Shown: positions 1 through 9,520, counted from the stretch's first letter. The stretch: DNA of 64,000 nucleotides from Saliniradius amylolyticus (GCF_003143555.1 NZ_CP029347.1:2170001-2234000); one strand, 5' to 3'. The notes: generated by a model from the letters alone, not told the origin. A program made the numbers and translations.

Positions 1-734
1 ACATTGAACCCCACCAGTTCGCCTTGTTCAGCAATGGCGACAAAATTCAAATCATTGGCATGCACATCCACGTCGTTCTGGGGCGGGATCACCACGGTAG
101 TCTTAAACTTACGCGGCAGATAATTACTGCCCAAAACCGGCTCTTCGTCAGTCGTTTCGAGCTTTTCGCCATCCAGCCAGATCTCCGCGTATGCCCGAGT
201 TTTTGGTAACAAATGCTCGCTTATTTTCTTGGCCCAGTCATACGCTTGTTGATGCAACTTGGATTCCACAGGATTAGAAGTACAGAGCACGTTACGGTTT
301 ACGTCACCGGCAGTAGCCAGTGAATCCAGGCCCACCTTATCCAGCATCTGGTGCATCATCTTAATATGCGGCTTTAGCACACCGTGGAACTGAAACGTCT
401 GACGAGTGGTCAGGCGGATACTCCCATACAGTGAATGCTCCTCCGCAAACTTGTCGATGGCGAGCCACTGCTTAGGCGTGATAACGCCACCAGGCAGTCG
501 ACAGCGCAGCATCACGTTGTGCAGCGGCTCCAGCTTCTGTTTGCTGCGTTCGGCGCGGATATCCCGATCATCCTGCTGATACATACCGTGAAAGCGGATT
601 AACTGAAAATTATCGGCGGTAAAGCCACCCGTCAGATCGTCTTTCAGATCCTCACTGATGGTGCCGCGCAGAAAGTTACTCTCGCGCTTGATACGTTCGT
701 TATCAGAAAGTTTCTGGTCTTGCTGGTCGCTCAT
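1..734 (-). CDS. cysI: Sulfite reductase [NADPH] hemoprotein beta-component, N-terminal part
   Basis: The hemoprotein subunit of assimilatory sulfite reductase reduces sulfite to sulfide with electrons from CysJ. The window holds only the first ~244 residues; the C-terminal half with the siroheme/4Fe-4S cysteines lies beyond the left edge. The translation shows the family N-terminus ([20 protein letters not shown]) followed by the ferredoxin-like sulfite reductase domain with [10 protein letters not shown], a siroheme-pocket motif, and the GDVNRN stretch. The ATG shares one base with the cysJ stop (TAATG), so the two are translationally coupled. In relatives cysH often follows, but that part is out of view. 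CysB control is expected from the family; I did not identify a site. Confidence 0.95.
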   Translation of the reverse strand, partial: MSDQQDQKLSDNERIKRESNFLRGTISEDLKDDLTGGFTADNFQLIRFHGMYQQDDRDIRAERSKQKLEPLHNVMLRCRLPGGVITPKQWLAIDKFAEEHSLYGSIRLTTRQTFQFHGVLKPHIKMMHQMLDKVGLDSLATAGDVNRNVLCTSNPVESKLHQQAYDWAKKISEHLLPKTRAYAEIWLDGEKLETTDEEPVLGSNYLPRKFKTTVVIPPQNDVDVHANDLNFVAIAEQGELVGFN

Positions 735-2557
735 TAATACACATCCTTCTGATAGCGCTTGGCTTTGCGCAAATCGGTTAAATACTCGGTAGCTTGCTCG
801 CGGGTCATCTGGCCCTGCTGCTCAACAATGCTGACCAATGCGTCGTGGACGTCTTTAGCCATGCGATTGGCGTCGCCACAAACATACAGGTGCGCGCCTT
901 GCTGCAGCCACTGATACACTTCTTCAGCTTGTTCCAGCAGGCGGTGTTGCACATAGATCTTTTCCTGCTGATCGCGAGAAAACGCCAGGCTGATCTTATT
1001 CAACAGGCCGTCTTTCACCCAGCGCTGCCACTCCACCTGATACAGGAAGTCTTGAGTAAAATTCGGGTTTCCAAAGAACAGCCAGTTTTTCCCCTCTGCT
1101 TCCTGAGCTTCCCGCTCCTGCATAAAGGCGCGAAACGGGGCAATCCCCGTGCCCGGCCCCACCATGATGATGGGTGTATTGGGATCCTCTGGCAGTCGGA
1201 AGTTGTCATTCTTTTCCACAAACACATTCAGCTCTGCGCCCTCTTCCAGACGCTTACACAAAAAGCCTGAAGCGCCACCCTGGTGAGGTTGACCGAAGGC
1301 ATCGTATTCCACCAGCGCCACAGTCAAATGCACTTCGTCTTCCACTTCCGCCTGACTGGAGGCAATGGAATACAACCGGGGCGTGATGCCTCGCAACGAA
1401 TCAACCAACGCCTGAGCGTCAATTTTCGCCGAATGCTCCGCCACAATATCCACAATCTGACGCTCGGCCAGATACTCCCTAAGCGCGGGACGATCCTCTG
1501 CCAACTGGGACAAGGCGGTGTTTTGCGTTATCTCTGCGTAATGCTTGATAAAACTCGGATAACTTTGGGTCAGTTCAAGTTTGTTACGCAGCGCATCACG
1601 AAGGCTCAGAGAGTCATCGCCAACATTGACCGCCTGACTACCGTCCAGTGCCAATAGCTCCAGCAAACGATCCACCATGAGCGGGTCATTACTAAACCAT
1701 ACGCCCAACGCGTCGCCGGGTTGATACTGAATGCCGGAGTCTTCCAACGACACCTCAATATGACGGATGTCTTTCACCGAGTCCCGGCCGGTAATCTTCT
1801 GGCTTTCTAACAAGGTGGCGCTAAAGGGATTTTTCTTGGTGTAATTGGCAGCGGCTCCCGTCAGGCTAACACCTGGCATGGCAACCACTTCGGCATTTTG
1901 CTGACCGTTTTGTAGCTCGTCTTTTAACAGCGGTGTTAACTTTTCAGACCAGGCACTGACGTCGCTATCATAGTCGACATCGCATTCGACTCTGTCCAGC
2001 AAAGGCGTGCCACCAAGCGCAGCCAGACGCTGATCGAAATCCTTGGCGGTCTGACAGAAAAATTCGTAACTGCTGTCGCCCAGTCCCAATACGGCATATT
2101 TCAGGCCATCTAACTTCGGCGCCTTCTTGCTGCCAACAAACTCATGCAACTCAATGGCATCGTCCGGTGGATCTCCCTCACCATGAGTGCTAACTATCAC
2201 GACCAGATGCGTTTCGTCTTTCAGCTTCTTGCCTTTGAAGTCGGCCATATTGACCACACTGACCGTCATCCCTGCAGATTCAGCCTGGGCCTTATACTCC
2301 TCGGCAACGCCTTTGGCATTGCCGGTTTGGGAGCCGTATAAAATGGTTAGCTTGGCTTCAGCCACCGCGCCAGCAGCCGGTGCCGCGGCCATCATTCCCG
2401 GTGAGGACTGAGCCAGGCCAGCCAGATAACCGCTGACCCAAGTCAGCTGTGAGGGGTTTAGTGGCGCAACGGCCTGTTGTAGATTGTGCCACTGAGCATC
2501 GCTCAGAATGCCAGCAGGCCCGGATGCCTGCGGTTGCTTTGACGACATAGTACTCAT
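734..2557 (-). CDS. cysJ: Sulfite reductase [NADPH] flavoprotein alpha-component
   Basis: This diflavin reductase passes electrons from NADPH through FAD and FMN to CysI. At 607 aa it is close to the ~600 aa of the E. coli protein. An N-terminal spacer is followed by a flavodoxin domain (FMN loop [10 protein letters not shown] near residue 74), the FAD-binding domain with RLYSIASS near 390, and the NADPH domain with [12 protein letters not shown] and a C-terminal DVY ending. The first ATG at 2557 is used; a second in-frame ATG at 2548 is possible. It is first in a minus-strand cysJI operon. The 170 bases upstream contain a 22-base GC-rich hairpin and should carry the promoter. Confidence 0.96.
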   Translation of the reverse strand: MSTMSSKQPQASGPAGILSDAQWHNLQQAVAPLNPSQLTWVSGYLAGLAQSSPGMMAAAPAAGAVAEAKLTILYGSQTGNAKGVAEEYKAQAESAGMTVSVVNMADFKGKKLKDETHLVVIVSTHGEGDPPDDAIELHEFVGSKKAPKLDGLKYAVLGLGDSSYEFFCQTAKDFDQRLAALGGTPLLDRVECDVDYDSDVSAWSEKLTPLLKDELQNGQQNAEVVAMPGVSLTGAAANYTKKNPFSATLLESQKITGRDSVKDIRHIEVSLEDSGIQYQPGDALGVWFSNDPLMVDRLLELLALDGSQAVNVGDDSLSLRDALRNKLELTQSYPSFIKHYAEITQNTALSQLAEDRPALREYLAERQIVDIVAEHSAKIDAQALVDSLRGITPRLYSIASSQAEVEDEVHLTVALVEYDAFGQPHQGGASGFLCKRLEEGAELNVFVEKNDNFRLPEDPNTPIIMVGPGTGIAPFRAFMQEREAQEAEGKNWLFFGNPNFTQDFLYQVEWQRWVKDGLLNKISLAFSRDQQEKIYVQHRLLEQAEEVYQWLQQGAHLYVCGDANRMAKDVHDALVSIVEQQGQMTREQATEYLTDLRKAKRYQKDVY

Positions 2558-2676
2558 AAACCTTTTTAATAATGGTGCAAGACTAGCGGCTGAGCGCCTG
2601 GGGAGGAAAGAATTAAATCAAATTCGTTATTACAGATTGTAATTGAGTTTACTCTGTAAACATTCGTTGCGATATA

Positions 2677-2698
2677 AGAGGCCGCAGTTGCCGCCTCT
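2677..2698 (-). terminator. Possible weak terminator hairpin
   Basis: An inverted repeat (AGAGGC...GCCTCT type) lies between the outer-membrane barrel gene and cysJ, just after the barrel gene's stop in the minus direction. It is followed by only a short, broken T run, so it may slow or end transcription of the upstream barrel operon rather than being a strong intrinsic terminator. Confidence 0.35.
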
Positions 2699-2728
2699 CA
2701 AGTAAGTGCTCAAAGGACTTAAAGCGAT

Positions 2729-3484
2729 TTAGAAATGTACCTCAACGCCCGCGTAAGGACCTTTAAAGTCCAGATCAGTATAGAGATCGTCCACATCATC
2801 CAGTTCGACGGTGACGGTTCGATAACCGGCCATGAAGGTCAGATCCACAGCGATATTATCCATCAGGCTATAGGTCACCATGGCCTGGGCATCGATGATG
2901 GTATTGTCGTCGATGGATAAGAAGCTACCTTCGGCTTCCACGCCCCAACCTGTCAACGGCATGCCAGCAGCAACCCGACTATAAAGCATAGGAATCACTT
3001 CTGAGAAGCTACGGCGCCCTTCCAAGGTGCCGGTTTCATCTACTACCACAAAATTACCATCCAGATGTTTACCATTCAGTCCAAAGTCAAAGGTAAGAAT
3101 GTCATTATCAAAAAATTCATAATAAAGAATATAGTCGGTGGCCGTCATCTCTAACACGCTGTCCACAGCGGTACCAGCGGCAAAGCCAGTGTCTGCGAAG
3201 GTGAAATCGCTATCCAGGGTCACCACACCATCGGTATCCATAGTAGTGCGCCTGACTTTGGCATTGGGCACCAATGGAATGGGATGCTCCAGAGCCACAT
3301 AGAAACTACTTTGAGACTGATCCTCAAAATTAAACTGAGTTAAGTCCGTATCGTTGGCAAAGCCGCCTTCAGTTTCCATGTTCCAGCCTTGCGCACCCGC
3401 GTACACCCCAAAAAGGGTATCAGCCTGCGCAGAGCCGATACTCAGGCCTGCCAGCAATGCAGAATAGATCAGTGTTCTTTTCAT
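2729..3484 (-). CDS. Outer-membrane beta-barrel protein (TIGR04219-like)
   Basis: This 251-aa exported protein has a clear signal peptide (MKRTLIYSALLAGLSIGSAQA, cleavage after AQA). Alternating hydrophobic strands follow, and it ends in an aromatic residue (GVEVHF), the usual C-terminal sorting signal of outer-membrane barrels. It resembles the barrel family catalogued as TIGR04219 in Alteromonadales and Vibrionales; the function is not established. It follows the DUF2333 gene with only 3 bases between them, so the two are co-transcribed, and this pairing is common in related genomes. Family assignment is from memory of the pattern. The barrel nature is well supported by the sequence. Confidence 0.8.
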   Translation of the reverse strand: MKRTLIYSALLAGLSIGSAQADTLFGVYAGAQGWNMETEGGFANDTDLTQFNFEDQSQSSFYVALEHPIPLVPNAKVRRTTMDTDGVVTLDSDFTFADTGFAAGTAVDSVLEMTATDYILYYEFFDNDILTFDFGLNGKHLDGNFVVVDETGTLEGRRSFSEVIPMLYSRVAAGMPLTGWGVEAEGSFLSIDDNTIIDAQAMVTYSLMDNIAVDLTFMAGYRTVTVELDDVDDLYTDLDFKGPYAGVEVHF

Positions 3485-3487
3485 TGG

Positions 3488-4480
3488 TTATCCTTGTTGA
3501 AGTAGCTCGGTTAAATCAATAATGGCAGCATTCGCCCGGGACAAATAGTTGGCCATCACCAGCGAATGATTGGCCATCATACCAAAGCCGCTGCCGTTAA
3601 GAATCATCGGACTCCATACCGTTTGTTGTGTGGCTTCTAACTCACGTATAATTTGCTTCAGACTGACGCGGGCGTTTTTCTTCTCCAACACCTCAGCAAA
3701 GTCTCTTTCAACGGCTTTCAAATAATGCAACAACGCCCAACTGGCGCCCCGGGCTTCATAAAACACATTGTCCAGTTGCCACCAGCTGGTTTGGATATGT
3801 TGAACCTGAGGAGATTGTGTGGATTGGCGCGCGGCGCTATCACCGGCCAGATCAATATTCTCTCGCTGCTGGCCGACACTAGCGCTAAGACGCTGTGACA
3901 GACTTCCCAAACGCTTTTCAACTTGCTTTAGCCAGTCTCTGAGGTTGTCGGCACGAGCATAGAACTGTGCGCCCTCACGGTCGACATCAGCTAATGACAG
4001 TAAGTATCGCTCAGTCGCGTTCAGACCATCCTGATACTGAGACTCTGCGGAGGGTAGCAACCAGCTACGATGATCAATATTGAATTTTGGTTGCGCCTGC
4101 ACCAGATCAGGGTTTTCCACTGATTGAGACTGAGATCGACTCAGATCTTTACGCATGGCCAGAGCCAAATCCCGTGTCATCTCCAACACACCAAACTCCC
4201 AGCTCGGCATATTGTCCATTATTACCGACGGAGGAAGCACATCATTGGCCAGATAACCACCAGGCTTATTCAGCAATGTCTGCCCGACTTCCATTAGAGT
4301 ATGAGTAAGATAGAACCCGGCTACTGGCTGTACCTTATGCTGTTCAGCATACTGGTCGGCCCGCTGCGTCACATCGAAGGTGTCTGGCTCGCTACTCCAA
4401 TACCAGCTCAACAACAATAACAGCAACACAACAATACCCAGTCCCCAGACTAGCCAGACTGGTTTGATTCTATCCCACAT
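3488..4480 (-). CDS. DUF2333 family inner-membrane-anchored protein
   Basis: This 330-aa protein has one N-terminal membrane anchor (about residues 8-27, with a leucine run) and a large soluble, probably periplasmic, helical domain. The middle region has long amphipathic helices rich in Gln, Arg and Leu. I recognise it as DUF2333, a family of unknown function in gammaproteobacteria that is usually found next to a TIGR04219-type barrel, as here. It sits 8 bases after the copper chaperone gene and 3 bases before the barrel gene, so all three may form one transcript. No catalytic motif is visible. Confidence 0.8.
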   Translation of the reverse strand: MWDRIKPVWLVWGLGIVVLLLLLLSWYWSSEPDTFDVTQRADQYAEQHKVQPVAGFYLTHTLMEVGQTLLNKPGGYLANDVLPPSVIMDNMPSWEFGVLEMTRDLALAMRKDLSRSQSQSVENPDLVQAQPKFNIDHRSWLLPSAESQYQDGLNATERYLLSLADVDREGAQFYARADNLRDWLKQVEKRLGSLSQRLSASVGQQRENIDLAGDSAARQSTQSPQVQHIQTSWWQLDNVFYEARGASWALLHYLKAVERDFAEVLEKKNARVSLKQIIRELEATQQTVWSPMILNGSGFGMMANHSLVMANYLSRANAAIIDLTELLQQG

Positions 4481-4488
4481 AGTATCTC

Positions 4489-4923
4489 CTAATGATGATG
4501 CTCAGATTGCGGCTTCTGAGGCTTGGCACTGAACATTAACGATTGACCATTATCCAATAGCAACCGGATGGATACCGGTGTATTCGCCGATAAGGGCGCT
4601 TTTAGATCAAATAACATAATATGATAGCCGCCGGGCTGGAATCGCACCTCACTGCCTGCAGGCAATGGAATCTCATCCTGTTTTTGCATACTCATCATGC
4701 CATCGTCCATCACGTGGTTATGCAGTTCAACACGTTCAGCAACGTCCGACTGAGCGCCCACTATCGTAATGTCTTTCTCGCCACTATTGAGCACTGTGAC
4801 ATAGGCAGCCGTGTTTGGCACCCCTGGTGGCAGCAAGCGGATACGCGCCTCGGAACTGCTTACGGCTGCTTGCGCCAGAACCGGCATTGTTAACGCCATC
4901 AAAAAAACACACCGAAGTTTCAC
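4489..4923 (-). CDS. Periplasmic copper chaperone PCu(A)C
   Basis: Periplasmic Cu(I) carrier of the PCu(A)C family, which delivers copper to the CuA/CuB centres of cytochrome oxidase or to export systems. This 144-aa protein has a signal peptide ending near residue 19 (MPVLAQA), then a cupredoxin-like fold. The family's metal motif H(M)X10MX21HXM is visible: VELHNHVMDDGMMSMQ, followed after about 20 residues by GGYHIMLF. The C-terminus ends in EHHH, which could add metal affinity. It is first in the minus-strand group with DUF2333 and the barrel gene. No cytochrome oxidase genes are nearby, so its partner is not known from this window. Confidence 0.9.
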   Translation of the reverse strand: MKLRCVFLMALTMPVLAQAAVSSSEARIRLLPPGVPNTAAYVTVLNSGEKDITIVGAQSDVAERVELHNHVMDDGMMSMQKQDEIPLPAGSEVRFQPGGYHIMLFDLKAPLSANTPVSIRLLLDNGQSLMFSAKPQKPQSEHHH

Positions 4924-5007
4924 CTTTACCCCTTGTGGCTTATGCTACGAATTTGCACTCATTATTGAGGATAATCCTACTAATGCCAATGAAGAATTAG
5001 GTTCACC

Positions 5008-5208
5008 TCAGCGACTGGGTAATAATAAAGCTGCTGCAACATAGGCCACTAGTGTTGGTACCGTAAACACAACCAGAAACAACAGCGCAGCGAGTCGCAC
5101 AGCCCATACCGGGAAGCCGAAGTGGCGCGCGAGACCAGCACAGACACCACTGATTTTGGCCAGTGCCGGCCGCTTGGATAACCGATTAACATCATGTTCG
5201 TAATTCAC
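5008..5208 (-). CDS. PspC-domain membrane protein
   Basis: This 66-aa protein consists almost entirely of a PspC domain: a conserved front part (KISGVCAGLARHFG) followed by two hydrophobic segments. PspC in E. coli works with PspB in the phage-shock response, but short stand-alone PspC proteins like this one are widespread and their job is less clear. Two small exported or membrane ORFs lie directly upstream on the same strand (5244-5369 and 5353-5622), forming a three-gene cluster of tiny envelope proteins. No pspA or pspF is present in the window, so a classical Psp response is not implied. Confidence 0.85.
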   Translation of the reverse strand: MNYEHDVNRLSKRPALAKISGVCAGLARHFGFPVWAVRLAALLFLVVFTVPTLVAYVAAALLLPSR

Positions 5209-5243
5209 AACTTTATTCTCCTAAACTGACAATCTGACCCGGC

Positions 5244-5369
5244 TTATCGTCCCTGAAGGAACAGAGGCGACTGACTGATGCGACCAAACCAGGTCATAAC
5301 AACAGCGCCGATCACAAAGCTCAGTACCGGCACCGATAACAAGCCTAATAACTCAATGCTGGCTGGCAT
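5244..5369 (-). CDS. Small single-pass membrane protein
   Basis: A 41-aa ORF whose likely ATG at 5369 overlaps the end of the preceding gene by 17 bases. The product starts MPASIELLGLLSV and has one strongly hydrophobic segment spanning about residues 6-27, ending with a short polar tail. A longer in-frame version starting at 5498 would read through the neighbour in another frame and looks artificial. I do not recognise a family; position and size recall PspB-like accompanying peptides, but no PspB motif is clear. Its tight overlap with the upstream gene and closeness to the PspC gene suggest one operon. Confidence 0.55.
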   Translation of the reverse strand: MPASIELLGLLSVPVLSFVIGAVVMTWFGRISQSPLFLQGR

Positions 5370-5622
5370 CTTTGCTCTCCTCCGGCTGAGTCTCAGACTC
5401 CGGCTCCTCCTGCATCGATGATGACTCACTGAGAGTGAACCGAGCCGCTTCCAACACGTTAGTACGCACACTGGACTGAACCTCAGAGGCTGTGGCACTT
5501 AGAGCAGTGCTTAAAAAGTGACTGGCTAATTCTGACAAGGAAATTGTGTTCGCCTGCGCACCGGCGCTAAACGCCAGAGTAGAACCAATAACAAGAGCTG
5601 CTGGGGTATTAATGACTGACAT
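5353..5622 (-). CDS. Small exported protein of unknown function
   Basis: This 89-aa product begins with a probable signal peptide (LVIGSTLAFSAGAQA, cleaved near residue 24). The mature part is short, and the tail is very acidic and Glu/Ser-rich (MQEEPESETQPEESKD). I do not recognise the family. It is the first gene of a minus-strand trio with the 41-aa membrane protein and the PspC protein. The purine-rich AAGGAGAAA just before the ATG is a good ribosome-binding site, which supports real translation. Confidence 0.6.
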   Translation of the reverse strand: MSVINTPAALVIGSTLAFSAGAQANTISLSELASHFLSTALSATASEVQSSVRTNVLEAARFTLSESSSMQEEPESETQPEESKDASQH

Positions 5623-5799
5623 AATCTGTTTCTCCTTTAACCGCTAATTGGGTCGTTGTAATGACGCTAAAGGTTTAGCCAGATTGATGCCAACTTAGCC
5701 GGCGTGACTATCTAGTTGTTATAAAAGGAGTTTTAAAAAGACCTGCGAGCAAGAACGCCATCTACCGAAAACAAGAAAACCAAGATTTAGTGGATTTGA

Positions 5800-6798
5800 C
5801 TAAATTTTAGCGCTCGGATGATTGGGAGAGGGTTTTCTTTCTTGTCGAGCTGCCAGGGCCGCCTCAATTAACTGTCCCGAATCAGCCCGAGTGCCATTTT
5901 CGCTGAGATAACGCCGCCAAATACGTCCCCCTGGCTGGCCTTGAAATAATCCCAACATATGGCGGGCAATGTGCCACGGCTTGGCGCCCTGAGTAATTTG
6001 ATGTTCAATGTAAGGAATCATCCGTCGAGCCATGGCTTCCCTATCCAGTACCCTGGCTGGCTGCTGAAAGAACCGTTCGTCCACTTGTGAAAACAGAAAA
6101 GGATTGGCATAGGCCTCCCGGCCAATCATGACACCATCCAGACACTCAAGATGTCGTTCAGCATCATCCAAACTCTTAACGCCCCCGTTTAAGGCAATAT
6201 GTAACTCTGAAAAGTCACGCTTAAGCTGGTAAACACGTTCATAGTTCAAAGGGGGGACTTCCCGGTTTTCTTTAGGACTTAAGCCTTGAAGCCATGCTTT
6301 ACGGGCATGGACCGTAAAATGCGTACACCCCGCATTGGCAACAACCTCGACGAACTGGTTTAAGGCCGCTTGTTCGTCCATATCGTCGATACCGATGCGA
6401 CACTTAACGGTAACCGGAATGCTAACCTGAGCTTTCATAGCTGCCACACAACGAGCGACCAGCTCCGGCTCGGCCATCAGGCAGGCACCGAAGCGGCCAT
6501 TTTTAACCCGGTCAGACGGGCAACCGACATTGATGTTAACCTCATCGTAGCCGCGCTGCTCAGCAATGGCGGCACATTCTGCCATTTGCTCTGGATCGGA
6601 GCCCCCCAGTTGTAACGCCACCGGATGTTCTTGTTCATCAAAGGCAAGGTAATCCCCTTTACCAAAGAGAATCGCCCCCGTGGTAACCATTTCTGTATAC
6701 AGCATGGCATGACGCGTCAGTCCTCGCATGAAAAAGCGATAGTGACGATCTGTCCAGTCCAGCATGGGAGCGATTGAGATTCGGCGTGGGTCAGTCAT
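5800..6798 (-). CDS. dusA: tRNA-dihydrouridine(20/20a) synthase
   Basis: A flavin-dependent reductase that converts U20/U20a in tRNA D-loops to dihydrouridine. The product is about 332 aa with the TIM-barrel start ISIAPMLDWTDRHYR, the catalytic-cysteine motif NVGCPSDRV near residue 100, and the phosphate-binding LNGGVKSL and MIGREAYANPFLF motifs, all typical of DusA rather than DusB or DusC. The open frame can extend to a TTG at 6804, but the ATG at 6798 is preferred. It is divergent from zur with about 130 bases between, an arrangement related to the E. coli zur-dusA neighbourhood. Confidence 0.95.
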   Translation of the reverse strand: MTDPRRISIAPMLDWTDRHYRFFMRGLTRHAMLYTEMVTTGAILFGKGDYLAFDEQEHPVALQLGGSDPEQMAECAAIAEQRGYDEVNINVGCPSDRVKNGRFGACLMAEPELVARCVAAMKAQVSIPVTVKCRIGIDDMDEQAALNQFVEVVANAGCTHFTVHARKAWLQGLSPKENREVPPLNYERVYQLKRDFSELHIALNGGVKSLDDAERHLECLDGVMIGREAYANPFLFSQVDERFFQQPARVLDREAMARRMIPYIEHQITQGAKPWHIARHMLGLFQGQPGGRIWRRYLSENGTRADSGQLIEAALAARQERKPSPNHPSAKI

Positions 6799-6929
6799 TA
6801 CCAATTAAGAAGCTTACCTAAAACCACTATTCTACCGAAAAGCACACTGGCTGTGAATTTATGCCCATTCACCCATAGGTCCGATCGTGGTAGAATTTGG
6901 TTATAGAATGTTGATTGGCTGCGGATATT

Positions 6930-7364
6930 ATGGAGCACAACGCCTTACTCAGTCATGCCCGCCGTTTCTGCGAAGGTAAAGGGGCGAGATTTACTCAGCT
7001 TCGCGAGAAAGTATATGGGCTGTTACTGCAGCGACAGGGGGCGACAGGCGCTTACGAATTGCTCGATGAACTTCGACAGACCGAATCTTCGGCAAAACCT
7101 GCCACCGTCTATCGTGTACTGGATTTTTTACTGGAGCTAGGCTTAGTCCATCGGCTTGAGTCCAATAACTCCTATATTGCCTGTCATCACTTTGACTGCA
7201 ACCATCCGGTTCAATTCCTAATCTGCGACCAATGCGGTGAAGTGAAAGAAATCCAGTCCGAGGGCTTAAAGGAAACTCTGGACAAACAAGCAAACCAGTA
7301 TGGCTTTCGAGTCGTAAAACAAACCATCGAAGCCCACGGCACTTGTGCACGCTGTCAGCACTGA
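6930..7364 (+). CDS. zur: Zinc uptake regulator, Fur family
   Basis: A zinc-sensing repressor that shuts down zinc import genes when zinc is sufficient. It has the Fur-family winged helix (TQLREKVYGLLL, then PATVYRVLDFLLELGLVHRL) and a C-terminal dimerisation domain with two CxxC pairs (CDQC and CARC) that hold structural zinc. At 144 aa from the ATG at 6930 its length fits Zur (~150-170) more than Fur. A TTG at 6915 in frame is a less likely start. It is divergent from dusA. An AT-rich stretch before the start could hold an autoregulatory box, but no good Zur palindrome is evident. Confidence 0.93.
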   Translation: MEHNALLSHARRFCEGKGARFTQLREKVYGLLLQRQGATGAYELLDELRQTESSAKPATVYRVLDFLLELGLVHRLESNNSYIACHHFDCNHPVQFLICDQCGEVKEIQSEGLKETLDKQANQYGFRVVKQTIEAHGTCARCQH

Positions 7365-7467
7365 CAAATAACAACCCAAGTTAGACAGAAGAGTCTGACT
7401 TAGCCATAGTAATAATGAATCCACGGTATGCTCACCGAGTAGTGGTTATGAGGAGCAACGTAATACC

Positions 7468-7935
7468 ATGAACGTCGAATTTGTGAATCCCTTTATCACC
7501 GCCTTAACCAACGTCCTTAAGACCATGGCCCAGACTGAGTTAAAAGCAGGCAAACCCAAGAAAAAAGCCGATGCGGTCGCCCGGGGAGATGTATCCGGTT
7601 TGATCGGCATGGTCGGGCCTCAGGTCCGTGGTTCTTTTTCACTTTCTTTTGAAGCACCACTGGCGCTTGCCATCATGGAGCGAATGCTGGGCGAACAATG
7701 CACTGAAATAAACGATGATGTCACCGATATGGTGGGCGAGATCACGAATATGGTCACCGGCGGTGCTAAAAATGACTTATCCCAAAAGGGCTATGAGTTT
7801 GACATGGCCACCCCGATGGTGGTGTCCGGTAAGCAACACACCATCACTCATAAGGTAGATGGTCCTAAAATCATCATGCCGTTTGAAAGCGATGCCGGTA
7901 AAGCTCACCTGGAAATTTGCTTCGAAAATCTATGA
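7468..7935 (+). CDS. cheX: Chemotaxis phosphatase CheX
   Basis: A CheC/CheX-family phosphatase that removes phosphate from CheY-P or related receiver domains. The 155-aa single-domain protein carries the CheX signature GEITNMVTGGAKNDL, with the catalytic Glu and Asn of the ExxN motif near residues 91-94, and the ending seen in CheX (IIMPFESDAGKAHLEICFE). Stand-alone cheX genes outside chemotaxis operons are common in marine gammaproteobacteria and may act on other receiver proteins. It overlaps yjbQ by the ATGA stop/start, so the two are coupled although functionally unrelated at first sight. Confidence 0.92.
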   Translation: MNVEFVNPFITALTNVLKTMAQTELKAGKPKKKADAVARGDVSGLIGMVGPQVRGSFSLSFEAPLALAIMERMLGEQCTEINDDVTDMVGEITNMVTGGAKNDLSQKGYEFDMATPMVVSGKQHTITHKVDGPKIIMPFESDAGKAHLEICFENL

Positions 7936-8354
7936 CCTGGCAGCAACAACACATTCGACTGAAGCCTCATTCCCGGGGCTTCCACCTGGTTACCGAAGAC
8001 ATTCTCCAGCAACTCCCCATGCTATCGGATTACCGCGTGGGACTGATACATCTACTACTGCAACACACCAGCGCGAGCCTGAGTATCAACGAAAACGCGG
8101 ATCCTAGTGTAAGGCAGGACTTTGAGAGCCACTTCAACCATATGGTGCCAGAAAACCAACCCTACTATATTCACACTTACGAGGGTCCCGATGATATGCC
8201 TGCCCATCTGAAAAGCAGCATTTTGGGAGTAAGCCTGACCTTACCCATCACCAATGGTCGTCTGAACCTGGGTACCTGGCAAGGCATCTATCTGTGTGAG
8301 CACAGAGACAACGCCGGACCACGTCAACTGATTGCAACTCTTCACGGCGAATAA
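7932..8354 (+). CDS. yjbQ: YjbQ family protein (UPF0047)
   Basis: A small protein of the YjbQ/UPF0047 family, for which a weak thiamine-phosphate synthase activity has been described; the physiological role is uncertain. About 140 aa, with the family motifs HTSASLSINENADP, a probable metal site with conserved His residues, and LGTWQGIYLCEHRD near the end. The ATG at 7932 inside the ATGA overlap with cheX is preferred over the open-frame start at 7917, because homology begins at about this point. It ends 88 bases before the OmpA-family gene, which has its own ribosome-binding site (AAGGAGAAA). Confidence 0.9.
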   Translation: MTWQQQHIRLKPHSRGFHLVTEDILQQLPMLSDYRVGLIHLLLQHTSASLSINENADPSVRQDFESHFNHMVPENQPYYIHTYEGPDDMPAHLKSSILGVSLTLPITNGRLNLGTWQGIYLCEHRDNAGPRQLIATLHGE

Positions 8355-8442
8355 TAGCGCCAACAGAAAATATTATCTTGCTTCTCTCACAACGCGGGTA
8401 TACTTGCGGCTAGGGGAAGTTTGTTAAACAAGGAGAAACATT

Positions 8443-9498
8443 ATGCAGCGAGCACTTATCAGCCTTTGTGTTGCAGGAACAGTCTTTAGCTACCCAGCGG
8501 TCGCAGAACAGCCATCTCACAATTGGATCGGCGCCTTTGTTGAACATTACGAGGTGGATAGCGACAAGCCGCTCGATAATAGCAATATGGATGATGGCGC
8601 CAACCTTGGTGGTGAAGTGGGTATTGGCCTTAACCAGGACTGGTCATTCAGGCTGGAGTATGCCCGGATGCAGCTCGACCATGAAACCAACCCTGCGATC
8701 GATTTGAGTGGTAAGCGCTTGGGCATTGATGCCCTGTACTTTCTCGACGACCCCGATATCTATACCTTTGTCGGCTATAAGGTCGAAGACCTGGAGCAGA
8801 CCTACCGAATGGCCAACCTGGGCGTTGGAAAACACTGGCAATTAAGCAAAAACTGGCGCCTAATCAGTGAAGCTGCCATCTATCATGACTTTGGTCAAAG
8901 CTTTAACGACTTCGGCATCAAGCTGGGTATTGCCTATACCTTTGGCAACACCGGTAGTTCTTATCAGTCCCCTGAGCCGACTCAAGCAGCTGCCCCACCG
9001 ACTCAGCCCGAACCTGAAGCCGTGCGCTCGGATAGTGACAAGGACGGCGTGTACGATGCTCAGGATCAATGCCCCAATACTCCAACACAAGACAAGGTGG
9101 ACTCAAAGGGCTGCAGCATCTTTGTTGATGAGTCAGTCACTCAAAACCTGGAAGTACTCTTTGCCAATGACAGCGCCGAAGTGGAAAACCCGGAAGCCGA
9201 GAAATTCCATGAGTTTCAGGCTTTCTTGCAACGCTTTCCTAATACCTCAGCGCAAATTCAGGGACACACATCTACCGTAGGGGACGCCGACTACAATCAG
9301 GCTCTGTCAGAGCGCCGTGCTAGAGCTGTCAGACAATTATTGATTGACCGCTATAACATCGCCCCAGAGAGACTCTCTGCTGTGGGTTATGGCGAGTCCC
9401 GACCACTCAACCCAGCCAATACAGCAGAGGCTCATAAACAAAACCGACGCATTGAAGCATCTGTTACTGCAACAGAAAAGAAAAAGCTAACGCGTTAA
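8443..9498 (+). CDS. OmpA-family outer-membrane protein
   Basis: This 351-aa envelope protein has a signal peptide (cleaved after AVAE, near residue 21), an eight-strand-type barrel over about residues 22-165, a Pro/Gln-rich linker, one thrombospondin type-3 calcium-like repeat (DSDKDGVYDAQDQCPNTP) and a C-terminal peptidoglycan-binding OmpA domain (ALSERRARAVRQLL, GYGESRPL). It should tie the outer membrane to the cell wall. The gene has its own ribosome-binding site (AAGGAG) and a clear terminator afterwards, so it is a single-gene unit. It is not the major OmpA by length alone; several paralogues per genome are normal. Confidence 0.92.
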   Translation: MQRALISLCVAGTVFSYPAVAEQPSHNWIGAFVEHYEVDSDKPLDNSNMDDGANLGGEVGIGLNQDWSFRLEYARMQLDHETNPAIDLSGKRLGIDALYFLDDPDIYTFVGYKVEDLEQTYRMANLGVGKHWQLSKNWRLISEAAIYHDFGQSFNDFGIKLGIAYTFGNTGSSYQSPEPTQAAAPPTQPEPEAVRSDSDKDGVYDAQDQCPNTPTQDKVDSKGCSIFVDESVTQNLEVLFANDSAEVENPEAEKFHEFQAFLQRFPNTSAQIQGHTSTVGDADYNQALSERRARAVRQLLIDRYNIAPERLSAVGYGESRPLNPANTAEAHKQNRRIEASVTATEKKKLTR

Positions 9499-9520
9499 AT
9501 ACCTTACACCTAATGTATTA

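Noticed and set aside
794-1270. 158-aa plus-strand ORF inside cysJ
   Set aside because: Antisense shadow; the cysJ frame carries all conserved motifs.
6805-6929. Zur box in the dusA/zur gap
   Set aside because: AT-rich, but no palindrome close enough to the known Zur consensus to be called by eye.
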